DNA of 64,000 nucleotides from Polynucleobacter sp. MWH-UH24A (GCF_018687475.1 NZ_CP061292.1:1116001-1180000), one strand, 5' to 3'; shown: positions 1 through 9,919, counted from the first letter of the stretch. Notes: a model not told the origin generated them from the sequence alone. Numbers and translations: made by a program.

Positions 1-500
1 GCTTGCACCGACGTAATCGCGAGTACGAGGTATTCAAATGCCTCAGGGATTTGACCGTGTTCTTTGGTCGTGATCTTCCAGAGATCATTGATACGATGCA
101 CATCCACCACCGTATGTTGCGTTAGTACCTGTAGGCGGTTTGCTAAATACTTCGCAGGGGAGGTCATTGCTGGAATGCCGACATAGCGCGTTGCATCCGA
201 TGGTTTATCAATGGTATTGCCTTGACTGAAGGTCACAATCCGACCTGACCATGGTTTGGCGACTTCGGCTTGTACCCACTGAGCAACTTCTTCCTTGAAT
301 AGAGCATCGCGCGCCGTGAAGTACTGGGCACCATGATCGGCTTCCCAATCGCCAAAGTAGCGATGGCTCATGCGACCACCCACGCCTTTACTCTTGTCAA
401 AGAGTGTGACTGCAAAGCCATGGGCTTCTAGCTCCCCGGCGCAGGAGAGTCCAGCAATACCCGCACCGATGATGGCAACCCGTTTTTTAGTAGAAATCAT
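1..500 (-). CDS. FAD/NAD(P)-binding oxidoreductase, 3' end cut by window edge
   Basis: The minus-strand reading starts MISTKKRVAIIGAGIAGLSC, a classic Rossmann GxGxxG dinucleotide-binding motif at the N-terminus, and is followed by a GVGGRM motif near residue 40 as in renalase/amine-oxidase-like FAD proteins. About 166 codons are visible; the C-terminus lies beyond base 1. The ATG follows immediately after the TAA of the DASH cryptochrome gene with no spacer, so the two are probably translationally coupled in one operon. Small FAD-dependent oxidoreductases of this kind often sit beside photolyase genes in aquatic bacteria. The substrate is unknown. Confidence 0.8.
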   Translation of the reverse strand, partial: MISTKKRVAIIGAGIAGLSCAGELEAHGFAVTLFDKSKGVGGRMSHRYFGDWEADHGAQYFTARDALFKEEVAQWVQAEVAKPWSGRIVTFSQGNTIDKPSDATRYVGIPAMTSPAKYLANRLQVLTQHTVVDVHRINDLWKITTKEHGQIPEAFEYLVLAITSVQ

Positions 501-1739
501 TTAATCCAACCAGCGTTTTCGATAAGAACCGTCTGCATCATATTGCGCAATTTGATTGGCGACATTAAAGGCTCTACCACCCCGTGGGTCAGTGCCATGA
601 CCCGCCACATATAGCCAGTTGCCTTGATTGCTATACACATCATAGTCAATCAGGCAGGACTCAAACCAGGCTGCGCCCACCTGCCAGTTACCGTTCATCG
701 CATAGACCCAGTGACTCGCCACAATTTGGCGCATGCGATTGGATAGAAAACCCGTGACGGCTAACTCGCGCATCCCCGCATCGATCAAATCAACTCCCGT
801 CGTCCCAGTAGACCACTGTGTAAAGAGTTCGGGGTCAACAGTATTCGGTGTTCGCTGACTCAATCCCTTCGGACTAAATAAGCGCTTGCCATATTTCAGC
901 ATCAGAAAGCGAAAGTAATCACGCCACAAGAGCTCAAACCAAAGCCAATAGCTGCCATCATTGGCCCCATACCGATCCTCATAGCGATGGATCCGTTTTG
1001 CAATCGTGCGTGCGGAGATTGATCCGACTGCTAACCAAGGTGAAAACTTACTGGACGCATCAAATTGACTTAAGGCATTACGGGTCTCTTTATAGGAGTC
1101 TGGCAAGCGTCGTTCACAGTATTGCTCAAGGTGGGTCAGCGCTTGGGACTCACCGCCGTTTACGAAGAGCGAGGTTGTAAGCTCTGAAATCGGGTCTTGC
1201 TTTGTTAGCTTGGCTGGTAAGGGCGGAATTGATTGGGGTCTAGCAACCGGCTCAGCGTATCGCAGTCGACGTTTTTCGACCGCCTGTCGAAAGTTAGTAA
1301 AGACATCGGGTAGCTCTTGAACATCCATGCCCAGAGTTTTTGGATCGAGCATTGTTGATTGCCACTGGGTATTGATGGTTAGTCCTGCTCTTTGCAGCTC
1401 CAAAATATCGGATTGCTCTTCGGGAGCGGCGATTGCCTCACAATAAATGACATCGGCACCGACCTCTATGCAAAGTGCTGGCAAGACATTCTTTGGCTCG
1501 CCCTCTAGAACGAGTAGTGTTGAGCCCTTCTCTTCTAGTGATTTTTGTAAATCACGAAGGTTCTGGTGCAGCCATAGAGCGCGTTGCTTACTTGCTCGCT
1601 CAAATCCCCATAGTGTTTGCTCTTGTGAAGGAAATATAAAAACCGGTAAGAGACTTTCTGAGTGTTGGCAGGCGTTTACAAATTGGGGATTATCCAGAAG
1701 ACGCAGGTCTGCTCTAAACCAATAGATCGAACAGCCCAC
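501..1739 (-). CDS. DASH-type cryptochrome / deoxyribodipyrimidine photolyase family protein
   Basis: This 412-residue protein starts GCSIYWFRADLRLLDNPQF, the N-terminal photolyase antenna domain, followed by a helical FAD-binding domain from about residue 200. The C-terminal block with YDVYSNQGNWLYVAG and GTDPRGGRAFNVANQ (about residues 365-396) is the FAD/active-site region and matches the DASH subfamily pattern more than classical CPD photolyase. DASH proteins repair CPD lesions mainly in single-stranded DNA and bind FAD plus an MTHF antenna. The length is slightly short for the family but both domains are complete. It is directly followed by the FAD oxidoreductase gene. The family is clear; the DASH assignment is likely. 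Confidence 0.85.
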   Translation of the reverse strand: MGCSIYWFRADLRLLDNPQFVNACQHSESLLPVFIFPSQEQTLWGFERASKQRALWLHQNLRDLQKSLEEKGSTLLVLEGEPKNVLPALCIEVGADVIYCEAIAAPEEQSDILELQRAGLTINTQWQSTMLDPKTLGMDVQELPDVFTNFRQAVEKRRLRYAEPVARPQSIPPLPAKLTKQDPISELTTSLFVNGGESQALTHLEQYCERRLPDSYKETRNALSQFDASSKFSPWLAVGSISARTIAKRIHRYEDRYGANDGSYWLWFELLWRDYFRFLMLKYGKRLFSPKGLSQRTPNTVDPELFTQWSTGTTGVDLIDAGMRELAVTGFLSNRMRQIVASHWVYAMNGNWQVGAAWFESCLIDYDVYSNQGNWLYVAGHGTDPRGGRAFNVANQIAQYDADGSYRKRWLD

Positions 1740-1748
1740 GATAATGCT

Positions 1749-2090
1749 TTAAGTCGATTGCAGCTTAGCGTTGGGATCGACCATGCATTGCTTTTGAGCA
1801 TTACGCTCAATCGCTTTGAGCCACTCCGGCTTGGCTTGATTGGTTAGTGTATTGAGTTCACTTAATTGATGATCATTGGCCAAATTACGCACCACGCGTG
1901 CCACACACGTGCAGTAATTATTAAAGTCACTGGCCTCGAGGCTTTTGTTCTTCACGTTTTGATGATTGCGCAGTTGCTGGGCAATGCAATTTTTAGCGAT
2001 TGGATCGCTGCTAACGGTAGCCAAAGCTGGGCTGGATATTACAAGCAACAAGCTACTCAATAAGGCTGTTGGGATGCGGGTAGGTTTCAT
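1749..2090 (-). CDS. small exported protein of unknown function
   Basis: I chose the ATG at 2090 rather than the upstream one at 2162, because it places a Sec signal peptide (MKPTRIPTALLSSLLLVISS, then PALA) at the N-terminus. The mature part of about 90 residues holds three cysteines (IAKNC, YCTC, KQC), suggesting a disulfide-bonded periplasmic helical protein. I recognise no family and propose no function. It lies between two photolyase-family genes on the same strand, so it may share their transcript. Confidence 0.6.
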   Translation of the reverse strand: MKPTRIPTALLSSLLLVISSPALATVSSDPIAKNCIAQQLRNHQNVKNKSLEASDFNNYCTCVARVVRNLANDHQLSELNTLTNQAKPEWLKAIERNAQKQCMVDPNAKLQST

Positions 2091-2190
2091 GGGAAGCTTC
2101 CAAAATGATGAAACCAGCATACCAAAATCCATCTGTTCATGCAGGAGGTCGATCACCCTCACTGATCGTCATGCTATTTTGTGGCGCTCG

Positions 2191-3705
2191 TTAAAAGTCA
2201 AAGCCCAGTTGCGCCTTCTCTGGGGCAGCCTTTGCCCGAGTCCGATGCATGGTCTTGCGAGAGCCGTGCTTTTCTAGGACTGCCTGTTTAGCGATTCGGA
2301 CTTCAGCAAGCTGTCGGCGTCCATAAAGCCGTGACTTGGCCTCTTTGGTGGCAATCGCCAAATCCACAATCGGCAAGGGAATCTCAAAGCCCACCCGAAT
2401 ACCAAATTGCTCTTGCAAAGCTTGGGGCATATTCCAGGGCTCAAAAAGATAGGTATCTGGCACTTTGCGCATTGCTGGTAACCAGGTGCGCACAAACTCG
2501 CCAGTAGGATCATGATCCATGGCTTGTTTAATCGGGTTATAGACCCGGGTGGTGTTGATTCCGGTGGTACCCGATTGCATTTGCAGTTGGCTCCAATGAA
2601 TCCCCGGTTCGTAATCCAAAAATTGGGTGGCTAGCCATTCGCCCACGGGGCGCCAATGCAGCCATAGGGGGTAAGCAGCGACCGAGACCAGCATCGCGCG
2701 CATCCGAAAATTGAGCCAACCGGTCTCGCGCAACATCACCACACACGCATCAACCATTGGCCAACCAGTTCGCGCTGCTTTCAATGCCTCAAAGTGTTCA
2801 TAATTAAAGTCATTCTCACGCAGACCATCGTAACCACGGTGCATATTGCGCCATTCAATCTCAGGCTCGCTCTCAAGCTTTTGAATGAAATGGCAGTGCC
2901 AATACAAACGGCTCAGAAACGCCCGTAAGCCTGCCTTTTGTCTTACTGAAATCCCCTCTTCAGTGATCATTGACCGTGTACGACTCACGACCTCGCGCAT
3001 GCTTAGGCAACCATAGGCCAGGTAGGTGGAGATACGCGAACATGCCTGTGGGGCAGTAACAGGCGATGAGATACCGCCCCGATAACGCTGACTGCGATGC
3101 ATCAAAAAGTTATCCAAGGTTTTGAGTGCAAGGCTACGACCGCCTCGCTGACGCCGTGGTGGATCATGTTGAAGATGCGCTGGAGGATTGATTACTGGCA
3201 AGGGTGGTATCGAGTGATTCCAGAATGCGAGTGGTGGAACTGTTTCTGGTGGGCTTGCCATCTGACGCTCCCACGCTGCCTGCCACGCATTTCGGCTCTT
3301 TAGGCGTCGCACCACACCAAACTGTGGGTACTCATGCCACGGAATGTGATGATCGCGGCACCAACGTCCTATGCGTCGATCGCGATCATAGGTCCATTGA
3401 TTACCGGTCTCTTCATGCGAATGCAGCCCAGTAAAAGGATGGTGTTGCCAGACTTTATCGAGAATCTCGATTACATCGCCGGTGAACACCTCAAGACCAC
3501 CGCCCTGCTTTCGGAGTTCTGCATCGAGGTCAATTAAAGACTCGGTAATAAATCCAAAATGGCCCAAAGCCATATCGGCTTGCTGCCAGAGGCCTGGCTC
3601 AACAATATAGATGCAGCGAACCGGTCCACGACGTGCGGCATGAGCTAAGGCAGCATGATCCTCCCAACGCAGATCGCGCTTAAACCAAACAAGCTCATAA
3701 CTCAT
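2191..3705 (-). CDS. cryptochrome/photolyase family protein
   Basis: A 504-residue flavoprotein starting SYELVWFKRDLRWEDHAAL, typical of the photolyase alpha/beta domain. The FAD-binding domain carries TGWPMVDACVVMLRETGWLN and NFRMRAMLVS, then the cofactor-proximal block YEPGIHWSQLQMQSGTTGIN and RVYNPIKQAMDHDP. Photolyases use blue/near-UV light to split pyrimidine dimers; a signalling cryptochrome role cannot be excluded from sequence. A Lys/Arg-rich tail follows the last domain. It differs clearly from the DASH-type protein nearby, so the locus has two distinct light-dependent flavoproteins. It is followed by 77 bases of gap and the exported small protein on the same strand. Confidence 0.85.
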   Translation of the reverse strand: MSYELVWFKRDLRWEDHAALAHAARRGPVRCIYIVEPGLWQQADMALGHFGFITESLIDLDAELRKQGGGLEVFTGDVIEILDKVWQHHPFTGLHSHEETGNQWTYDRDRRIGRWCRDHHIPWHEYPQFGVVRRLKSRNAWQAAWERQMASPPETVPPLAFWNHSIPPLPVINPPAHLQHDPPRRQRGGRSLALKTLDNFLMHRSQRYRGGISSPVTAPQACSRISTYLAYGCLSMREVVSRTRSMITEEGISVRQKAGLRAFLSRLYWHCHFIQKLESEPEIEWRNMHRGYDGLRENDFNYEHFEALKAARTGWPMVDACVVMLRETGWLNFRMRAMLVSVAAYPLWLHWRPVGEWLATQFLDYEPGIHWSQLQMQSGTTGINTTRVYNPIKQAMDHDPTGEFVRTWLPAMRKVPDTYLFEPWNMPQALQEQFGIRVGFEIPLPIVDLAIATKEAKSRLYGRRQLAEVRIAKQAVLEKHGSRKTMHRTRAKAAPEKAQLGFDF

Positions 3706-3803
3706 GGCAAATCACTCTTTATGACGGAGTGATAACGATAGCACCGAAGAAAAATTTGCGTTCGGTGCTAATCCATCAAAAGCTCAATTGATCTTTCTGG
3801 TGC

Positions 3804-5510
3804 TTACTTTAGGCTAACCTGCTTACCATCGATCCAGGTCGAGATCACTTTGATGTTGCGGATCTCTTCGGGCTTGGTTTTACGTGGATTCTTTTCCAGA
3901 ATCACCAAATCAGCCTGCTTACCAAGCTCTAAGCTACCAACCAATTGATCGGCGAAGATCTGATAAGCCGCATCAATGGTAACTGCTCGAATCGCATCGT
4001 CCACTGAAATGGCTTGATCAGGACCTAAAACCTTGGTGGGCGGCAATTGCCACATTCGCGTGACCGACTCGGTAATGTAGTTCAGCGGACCAACATTAGA
4101 AACTGGTGTATCGCTATGCAATGTGAACTTGCCACCTGCGCGCTTGATCTCTGCAGCGGGATCAATACGGTTGGCACGCTTCTCACCGATGATGTGGTTA
4201 TGAAAAGCCGAGCCCCAATAGTCGACGTGACCAATCGTAAAACTTGGAATCACCCCGAGTTTCACGGTTTGCTTAACTTGTTCTGGATGGTTCACCGTGA
4301 AATGCTCAATACGTAGACGGCGATCTTGTGGCTTTGGATTGTTCGCCAAGAGTTTGGTATAACTTTTGAGGGTTTGATCAATGGCCTTATCACCATTGGA
4401 ATGGGTTGAGATTTGCCAACCTTGATCAAAGTATGACTTCATCGAGTTGTAGATCTCATCGTCTTTGAAATTAAGTGCTCCGCTCCAAGAACTTCCTTTT
4501 GGATAGGTATAGGGCTCGCGCAGTGCTGCAGTTAAGCCTTGGGTTGAACCGTCTGAGATGTATTTGATTCCGATAAATCGCAAACGATCATCACCTTCGT
4601 TTGGTTTAATGGTTTTGTAGCCTGGCGGCATCGATTCGCTAAAGAGATAACCCCGAACCCGAATGGGTGACAGGTTTTTAGCAAAGATCCCTTTGTAAAT
4701 CGCGATTTCTTGATCGACTCCAAAATTACCTCCCACGCTCATCTCTGAAGCAGTGGTGACACCAACCGATGCCATTTTGCGCATCGTTCCCAATATGGCG
4801 CCAATTAACTCGGCTTCAGAGGGGTTGGGCATTTTGGCCATGAATGGCAAGTACGATGGCGGCTCAACCAACTTACCAGTCAGCTTACCGCTGGCATCTT
4901 TCACATAAATGCCCCCACCTTTGGGATTTGGGGTTTTATCGGTCACACCAGCGAGCTCAAGGGCTTTGCGATTGACGTAGCCAATGTGACCAGACTGGTT
5001 AACGATAAAGATTGGTACATCCTTCGACACTTTATCGAGGTCATCGGCATTCAGCTCTGCCATAAAAGGTGAAGTACGCGATGGGTCCACTCCAAAGCCA
5101 AACAGCCAACCACCCTTCGGAATATTCTTCAGATGCGCCCTCATCTTGGCAATTAAGGTCTCTTTAGTGTCATACGGTAAGGTGAAATTACTGAGATTGA
5201 GTCCCAAGCCCTCAAAGACCGAGGTAATCAAGATATGAACGTGAGGCTCAACAAACCCTGGCATTAAGGTTTGACCCTTGAGATCGACCATCTGCGTCGT
5301 TTTGGATTGCCAGTCTTTCATGACCGTATCTTTATTGCCCACCGCCACAATCTTGCCACCCTGAACTGCTAAGGCTTGGACCTCATCATTTTTCTGGTTG
5401 ACGGTCACAATCGGGCCACCATAAAAAATGGTATCGGCATTGCCTTTAGCAAAGGCGAAAGAGGCGGAGCCCATGAGAGCAATGGTGAGTATTTTTCTAA
5501 GCAAGGTCAT
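3804..5510 (-). CDS. exported YtcJ-like amidohydrolase
   Basis: A 568-residue protein with a Sec signal peptide (about residues 1-21, ending SFAFA) and a metal-dependent amidohydrolase domain of the YtcJ/N-substituted formamide deformylase type. Metal-ligand motifs are intact: HxH in GFVEPHVHI (His90, His92), STHSNGDKAID, RIEHF and LHSDTP near residue 465. The C-terminal KQADLVILEKNP is the family's small beta-domain signature. Family members hydrolyse C-N bonds in amides and cyclic amides; the substrate here is unknown. It is the upstream member of a minus-strand set with a patatin-like protein and a lipase, all with export signals, implying periplasmic work on external compounds. Confidence 0.85.
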   Translation of the reverse strand: MTLLRKILTIALMGSASFAFAKGNADTIFYGGPIVTVNQKNDEVQALAVQGGKIVAVGNKDTVMKDWQSKTTQMVDLKGQTLMPGFVEPHVHILITSVFEGLGLNLSNFTLPYDTKETLIAKMRAHLKNIPKGGWLFGFGVDPSRTSPFMAELNADDLDKVSKDVPIFIVNQSGHIGYVNRKALELAGVTDKTPNPKGGGIYVKDASGKLTGKLVEPPSYLPFMAKMPNPSEAELIGAILGTMRKMASVGVTTASEMSVGGNFGVDQEIAIYKGIFAKNLSPIRVRGYLFSESMPPGYKTIKPNEGDDRLRFIGIKYISDGSTQGLTAALREPYTYPKGSSWSGALNFKDDEIYNSMKSYFDQGWQISTHSNGDKAIDQTLKSYTKLLANNPKPQDRRLRIEHFTVNHPEQVKQTVKLGVIPSFTIGHVDYWGSAFHNHIIGEKRANRIDPAAEIKRAGGKFTLHSDTPVSNVGPLNYITESVTRMWQLPPTKVLGPDQAISVDDAIRAVTIDAAYQIFADQLVGSLELGKQADLVILEKNPRKTKPEEIRNIKVISTWIDGKQVSLK

Positions 5511-5597
5511 TGGATCTTTCTAAATAAAGACATACAAAAACAAGCGGTTGAAATCAAATCATACAAAATACAAGTGACACTTTGTTAACAAAAGCGA

Positions 5598-6671
5598 CTA
5601 AGCCCAAAAAGCCCTGATTTGAGCTGCTTCCTTCTTGGCACGCTCATACCCTGCTTTCAGCGCAGGTTGGATCTGACGAGGATCGGTTAGATTAATTCCG
5701 TCTGGCGCGCCAGCCACAATCCACTTCACTTTCGTGCCCACACTTTCAATGTCCTTGATGTTTTGTGCCATTGGATGCGGAATCTTCGTCAAAATAGGAC
5801 CGGTCACCCCATCGGTCAGAGTAATGACTAGAGCACGTTTTGATCCAGCCACTACATCGACATGGGCTGGGTTAGAGCACATCCCACCATCCATACCGTA
5901 GCGCTGACCTAGCAAGGTAGGCCCCACGATTCCGGGTAGCGAGCTGCTTGCTGCGACGGCGTGAGCTAAGGGAATCTTATTCTTACGAGCATTGGCTTGA
6001 CCTACGATTAGCCGTTCACCGGTATAGCAATCAATCGCTGTCGTAAACATTTTGGGTGTTGGCCAATCCGTTTTACTATCGCCAGTGAGCAATGCTGCGA
6101 GTGCTTCAACACGGGAGCCATTTATGCGGTTATCCGCTGCTAGTGCGGCGCGTCCGATTACCTGACGTGTCTCAATGCTGCCATCGGTCGCACTCATATT
6201 AATTTCTATTGCTCTGAGCTGACTTGTATTGGGATTTGTTGTCGGGGCGAGCTTGGCAAAAATCTTGGGGAACTCGCCAAAGAAATCCATTTCCGTACGA
6301 AGACGTTTGAAGTGTCCTGACAACAGCGATGAACCCATGTACGAACCCGCTGAGGTTCCCACGACCATTTGAGGCAAGCCTGCCATGTCAAGGCCAGCCT
6401 CCAATAAACCATGAAAGAACCCGCAGTACCAGGCAATGTAATACTCCCCACCACCACCTAAGACTAGCGTACGGTCGAGGCCTTTTGCGAAGGGAGAAAC
6501 CGTTGGGGTCGTCGCAATGGGAATCGACAGGCCGTCATTTGCAAAGATCTTCTCTGAGATCTGCTGAGCTTTTTGAGCAAAGCCTTGAGCCTGAGCAGTA
6601 GATCCATAGAAAGCACTTGCGACTGCAGGTGCAGCCAAGGCAGATGTTTTTAGAAAGGTTCGACGTTGCAT
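5598..6671 (-). CDS. Tat-exported patatin-like phospholipase
   Basis: This 357-residue protein starts MQRRTFLKTSALAAPAVASA, a twin-arginine signal. The patatin nucleophile elbow GTSAG lies at residues 105-109 (Ser107) and the catalytic Asp is in YGMDGGMCSNP. The usual oxyanion motif GGGxRG is replaced by GGGGEYY (residues 72-78), a change shared with the paralogue near 11-12 kb. Patatins are acyl hydrolases of lipids; the dyad is present but the altered oxyanion loop makes substrate and activity uncertain. It sits between a lipase and an amidohydrolase on the same strand. Confidence 0.82.
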   Translation of the reverse strand: MQRRTFLKTSALAAPAVASAFYGSTAQAQGFAQKAQQISEKIFANDGLSIPIATTPTVSPFAKGLDRTLVLGGGGEYYIAWYCGFFHGLLEAGLDMAGLPQMVVGTSAGSYMGSSLLSGHFKRLRTEMDFFGEFPKIFAKLAPTTNPNTSQLRAIEINMSATDGSIETRQVIGRAALAADNRINGSRVEALAALLTGDSKTDWPTPKMFTTAIDCYTGERLIVGQANARKNKIPLAHAVAASSSLPGIVGPTLLGQRYGMDGGMCSNPAHVDVVAGSKRALVITLTDGVTGPILTKIPHPMAQNIKDIESVGTKVKWIVAGAPDGINLTDPRQIQPALKAGYERAKKEAAQIRAFWA

Positions 6672-6748
6672 AGTAATAAATAAGTAAGTTGAGAAACTAA
6701 ACCCTCACCATGATAAGCAAGGGTTTCGATGACATCATGAGCGATCCC

Positions 6749-8047
6749 TTAGCTTTTGGGGCAGGCATTGGCCAAGGGCTTGCCCGCAATACGATCTTTC
6801 ACCCACTCAAGATACATTGGGGCTGAAACACCCGGAGTCGCAAAGTGCGTTTGCTCTCCAGGTAATTGGATACGCGCAACATTCGCGCCCTTTGCACACA
6901 TCTGCTTTTGATAGAGCTCGTGCATGATGGGAGGAACCGCGGTATCCTTGGTGCCCCAATAAATAATGACCGGTGCCACAGGTTTTACTGGCTTGACACT
7001 ACCATCGACAAATGCTTTAAGCCATGCCAGTGTATTACTTGGCTCAGGCTTTAAGAGCGACTTATAGTTGTCGCCATAGGCATAGTTAAACGAATCAGCT
7101 AGCACATGAACGCATTTATTCATGGCGAGCTTCTCAACAACGTTTGCACCCTCAGTAGTCAACATGTCGGTTAACTTCAAATCTGGAAAAGCAGCCTGAG
7201 TACCCCATAACCCCATCACGTAATGGGCAAACAAAAATATGTTGGGAACGTTGGCTTGCGTAAATCCATTCATGAGTTTTTTTGCAGCCGCTTCGTCCTT
7301 AGGAATATTCGGCAACATCACGGCGACATCATCTGGTGCCAAAGCCACAAATCCGAGGTATTGCAAATCATCGGCCGCAGTACCCTTTTGAGACTGATAC
7401 TCAGGAAGGCTCGCTGCTGCGATCGTGGCACCACCACCCTGAGACCAGCCATAGATCACGGTCTTTTTACCCGCGCCCACTTCTTTCATGGAGCTGGCGG
7501 CGCGCGCTGAGTTGATGGCATCGCGACCATTCGTTTGCGCAACGGCATACTGATGCTTCCCACCACCGCCAAGGCCTTGATAATCAGTGGCTACAACGAC
7601 ATAACCTTGATTAATAAACTCCTGCCCATTAGGGATCCCAAAGTCGGTCCAGGAATTTCCATCCATTAAGAAATACTGATTCAGTGCACGGGTTGGATCA
7701 ATAATTTGCGATGGACCGCAATTTTGCGCAGAGCCAGTGGTACCGTGAGCCCAAGCCAAAATGGGTCTTCCTTCCTTTGGAGCAGGCCCAACGGGTGCCA
7801 TAATCACGCCAGTGGAGATGGTCCTACGACCGGCAACATCCGATGAAATGTAAGCAATCCTCCAGGCCTGCGCACCCTTGATCGAGGTATCAATCTTCTC
7901 TTGTTTGATGACTTGACCCAATTTACCTTCGGGTTTCATTTTCATAACATCGGCATAAAACGCGGGCATGGGTGGATTGGCATGCACTACCGAAATTGGA
8001 GCGATGAATAGAGCACTGACTACCAGAATAGAAAATAGTTTGATCAT
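6749..8047 (-). CDS. secretory lipase-type alpha/beta hydrolase
   Basis: A 432-residue protein with a Sec signal peptide (about residues 1-23, ending VVHA). The alpha/beta-hydrolase nucleophile elbow is GWSQG (residues 200-204, Ser202), preceded by an AWAHGTTG oxyanion segment near residue 100. A late GEQTHF probably supplies the catalytic His. ATDYQGLGGGGKH and the overall length fit the secretory lipase (LIP) family. It would hydrolyse acyl esters in the periplasm or outside the cell. It is encoded just upstream of the patatin-like gene on the same strand. Confidence 0.82.
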   Translation of the reverse strand: MIKLFSILVVSALFIAPISVVHANPPMPAFYADVMKMKPEGKLGQVIKQEKIDTSIKGAQAWRIAYISSDVAGRRTISTGVIMAPVGPAPKEGRPILAWAHGTTGSAQNCGPSQIIDPTRALNQYFLMDGNSWTDFGIPNGQEFINQGYVVVATDYQGLGGGGKHQYAVAQTNGRDAINSARAASSMKEVGAGKKTVIYGWSQGGGATIAAASLPEYQSQKGTAADDLQYLGFVALAPDDVAVMLPNIPKDEAAAKKLMNGFTQANVPNIFLFAHYVMGLWGTQAAFPDLKLTDMLTTEGANVVEKLAMNKCVHVLADSFNYAYGDNYKSLLKPEPSNTLAWLKAFVDGSVKPVKPVAPVIIYWGTKDTAVPPIMHELYQKQMCAKGANVARIQLPGEQTHFATPGVSAPMYLEWVKDRIAGKPLANACPKS

Positions 8048-8091
8048 AAGAAACCTGAAGAAATAATTACGCTAGGTATATATAAGAGAAA

Positions 8092-8937
8092 TCACTTCAA
8101 AATAATTAGGGTCACAGTTGCTCTAGCACCCCATCCGGATGGACCGCCGGGTGTATTACTCACGTAATACATTGGGCCAGCGCTAAAGGAAAATGGCAAA
8201 CCATCAATCACCACCACTTTTGAGACTCCTGCATAGAGCGGATTAGAGGTACGGCGAGTATCGTAGTTATAAAGCGCTTCCATATTCGTTGAGAAAGTCC
8301 ATGCCTGTTTATTGGTGTAGGCAACAAAGGGCTGACCGTAGAGATTATTTTGAGTGCCGAAGGCGGGATTGCCGCCCACTTCCCACGATTGATAAGCGAG
8401 TAAGCCATAGGTCCATGGGCCTTGACGATTAAGTACGACACCGGTCACACCAGCACCCGTTTGTTGCGAACCAAACTTACCACTATTGCCTGATGGCGAA
8501 ATGGCGTAGGGACCAACACCCCAGATCCATGAGGAGTTGGTATTCGGTGCATAAAAGGATTCGACGGTAACGCTGGCGATACCAGAACCGGTAAATGACG
8601 AGCCACTCGTGCCTTGCACATTGATTTCACGAACGCCAGCCACAATGGGTCGCACAATAAAAGTATCGCCACCGCCTAAGTCAAATGGCAAGACCGGCTG
8701 GAATAACAAACTTTGCTCCGAGCCGGCTTGGTTCACGCCCACCCCACGACTGTACTGATACTGGGTTTGCACCGAGATCATGTTTGCAATCGGGTTTGCT
8801 AATTTTTTAGCAATATCAACCGTGTCTATTCCCTTTGCTGGGCCAGTCGATGGGCTAGGTGCGGCCTGTTGTGCGATTGCAGTCCCCGATAAAAATCCCG
8901 AGAAGAGAATGGCGCTAACGATTTTTTTGGTTTTCAT
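8092..8937 (-). CDS. outer-membrane beta-barrel protein (phenol-MetA/neuromedin-U-like family)
   Basis: A 281-residue protein with a signal peptide ending GTAIAQ. Alternating hydrophobic strands are interrupted by Gly/Asn-rich turns, with a conserved segment WGVGPYAISP followed by GAGVTGVVLNRQGPWTYGLL. That segment is typical of a bacterial family misnamed neuromedin U, related to Phenol_MetA_deg barrels. The protein ends in hydrophobic residues, as outer-membrane proteins do. It may be a channel for hydrophobic substrates of the neighbouring exported lipase, patatin and amidohydrolase, but that link rests only on context. Confidence 0.65.
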   Translation of the reverse strand: MKTKKIVSAILFSGFLSGTAIAQQAAPSPSTGPAKGIDTVDIAKKLANPIANMISVQTQYQYSRGVGVNQAGSEQSLLFQPVLPFDLGGGDTFIVRPIVAGVREINVQGTSGSSFTGSGIASVTVESFYAPNTNSSWIWGVGPYAISPSGNSGKFGSQQTGAGVTGVVLNRQGPWTYGLLAYQSWEVGGNPAFGTQNNLYGQPFVAYTNKQAWTFSTNMEALYNYDTRRTSNPLYAGVSKVVVIDGLPFSFSAGPMYYVSNTPGGPSGWGARATVTLIILK

Positions 8938-8953
8938 AAATTGGTCTCAGGAA

Positions 8954-9763
8954 TCAAAACTTGAAGGTAATCGCAAGTTGAGGGCCTTGCATGGTAGTCT
9001 TTTGCAATACACCGCCGGCTTTCATATCGTAGTACAAGGCACGATAGCTCAATGAGGCATCAATTAACTTACCAAAGGATTTGCCCACACCAATCATGGC
9101 TTGCCATGTGACATTCGTGGTACCGCCACCGCTACCAATATCGCCATAGAACGGGACATACCAGCTTGAATCGGCTAAGCGATAGCGTCCTTTAGCACCA
9201 ATAATCGGATCAACGGTCGAGGTGGTCTTCGAAATCGTTTCTTTCTCTGAGGTACCCACTAAATTACCATTTAAGGTTGCAGTCACGTCGATCGCACGAA
9301 CACCGAGCAATCCATCCACATACGTATTCTTGGTGTTCACAAAGGTATACGTTGCTGCACCGGTCAAGATGGTTTGTTGCAGAGTAATTTTGTCAGCAAC
9401 GGTAGCAGCGCCCCCTGCAACCGGAATCGAACCTGAATGCTGGAGGGTTGCCGAAACCAAATCACCCATGATTCCCCACTTGCCGTAGTGCGCTTCTGCA
9501 GCAATCATGCCACCTGATTTGAGATTACTAAGAACATTACTCGAATTAAAGTCGGCAGATCGTGCCAAGCCATTATCAAAACCCATCGTGCCTTTGATGC
9601 CTGGGGCCCAGACATAAGGGCTTACTTCAACACGCCATTGGTCGGCTACGGTGGGAATCGGATTATCGGCATTGGCTGATGCCGTACCAATCACCATACA
9701 GCTAGAGGCGACCAAAATTACCTGTAAGCCACGATGAAAAGGATTGGAAGAGCTTGATTTCAT
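8954..9763 (-). CDS. outer-membrane beta-barrel protein, unknown function
   Basis: A 269-residue protein with a signal peptide ending GTASANA. The mature part has repeated amphipathic strands such as WRVEVSPYVWAPGIKGTMGF and YRALYYDMKAGG, and ends LAITFKF with a terminal Phe, the usual C-terminal barrel signature. It lies 17 bases upstream of the other barrel gene on the same strand. The 156-base interval to the divergent PLP-enzyme gene must hold this operon's promoter, but I see no distinctive operator there. Confidence 0.65.
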   Translation of the reverse strand: MKSSSSNPFHRGLQVILVASSCMVIGTASANADNPIPTVADQWRVEVSPYVWAPGIKGTMGFDNGLARSADFNSSNVLSNLKSGGMIAAEAHYGKWGIMGDLVSATLQHSGSIPVAGGAATVADKITLQQTILTGAATYTFVNTKNTYVDGLLGVRAIDVTATLNGNLVGTSEKETISKTTSTVDPIIGAKGRYRLADSSWYVPFYGDIGSGGGTTNVTWQAMIGVGKSFGKLIDASLSYRALYYDMKAGGVLQKTTMQGPQLAITFKF

Positions 9764-9919
9764 GAGATTAAGTTTTTTGACAATAGATTAAGAATGTAAA
9801 TTATATTAGACAAAATTACAGTATTTATTACTTTGATTGCACGGTTTTATCTGATCTAGAATGAGTTCATAACGCATCACGCGATTGCGTGAATGCGATT
9901 TGATAAAGAATAGAGAGAC

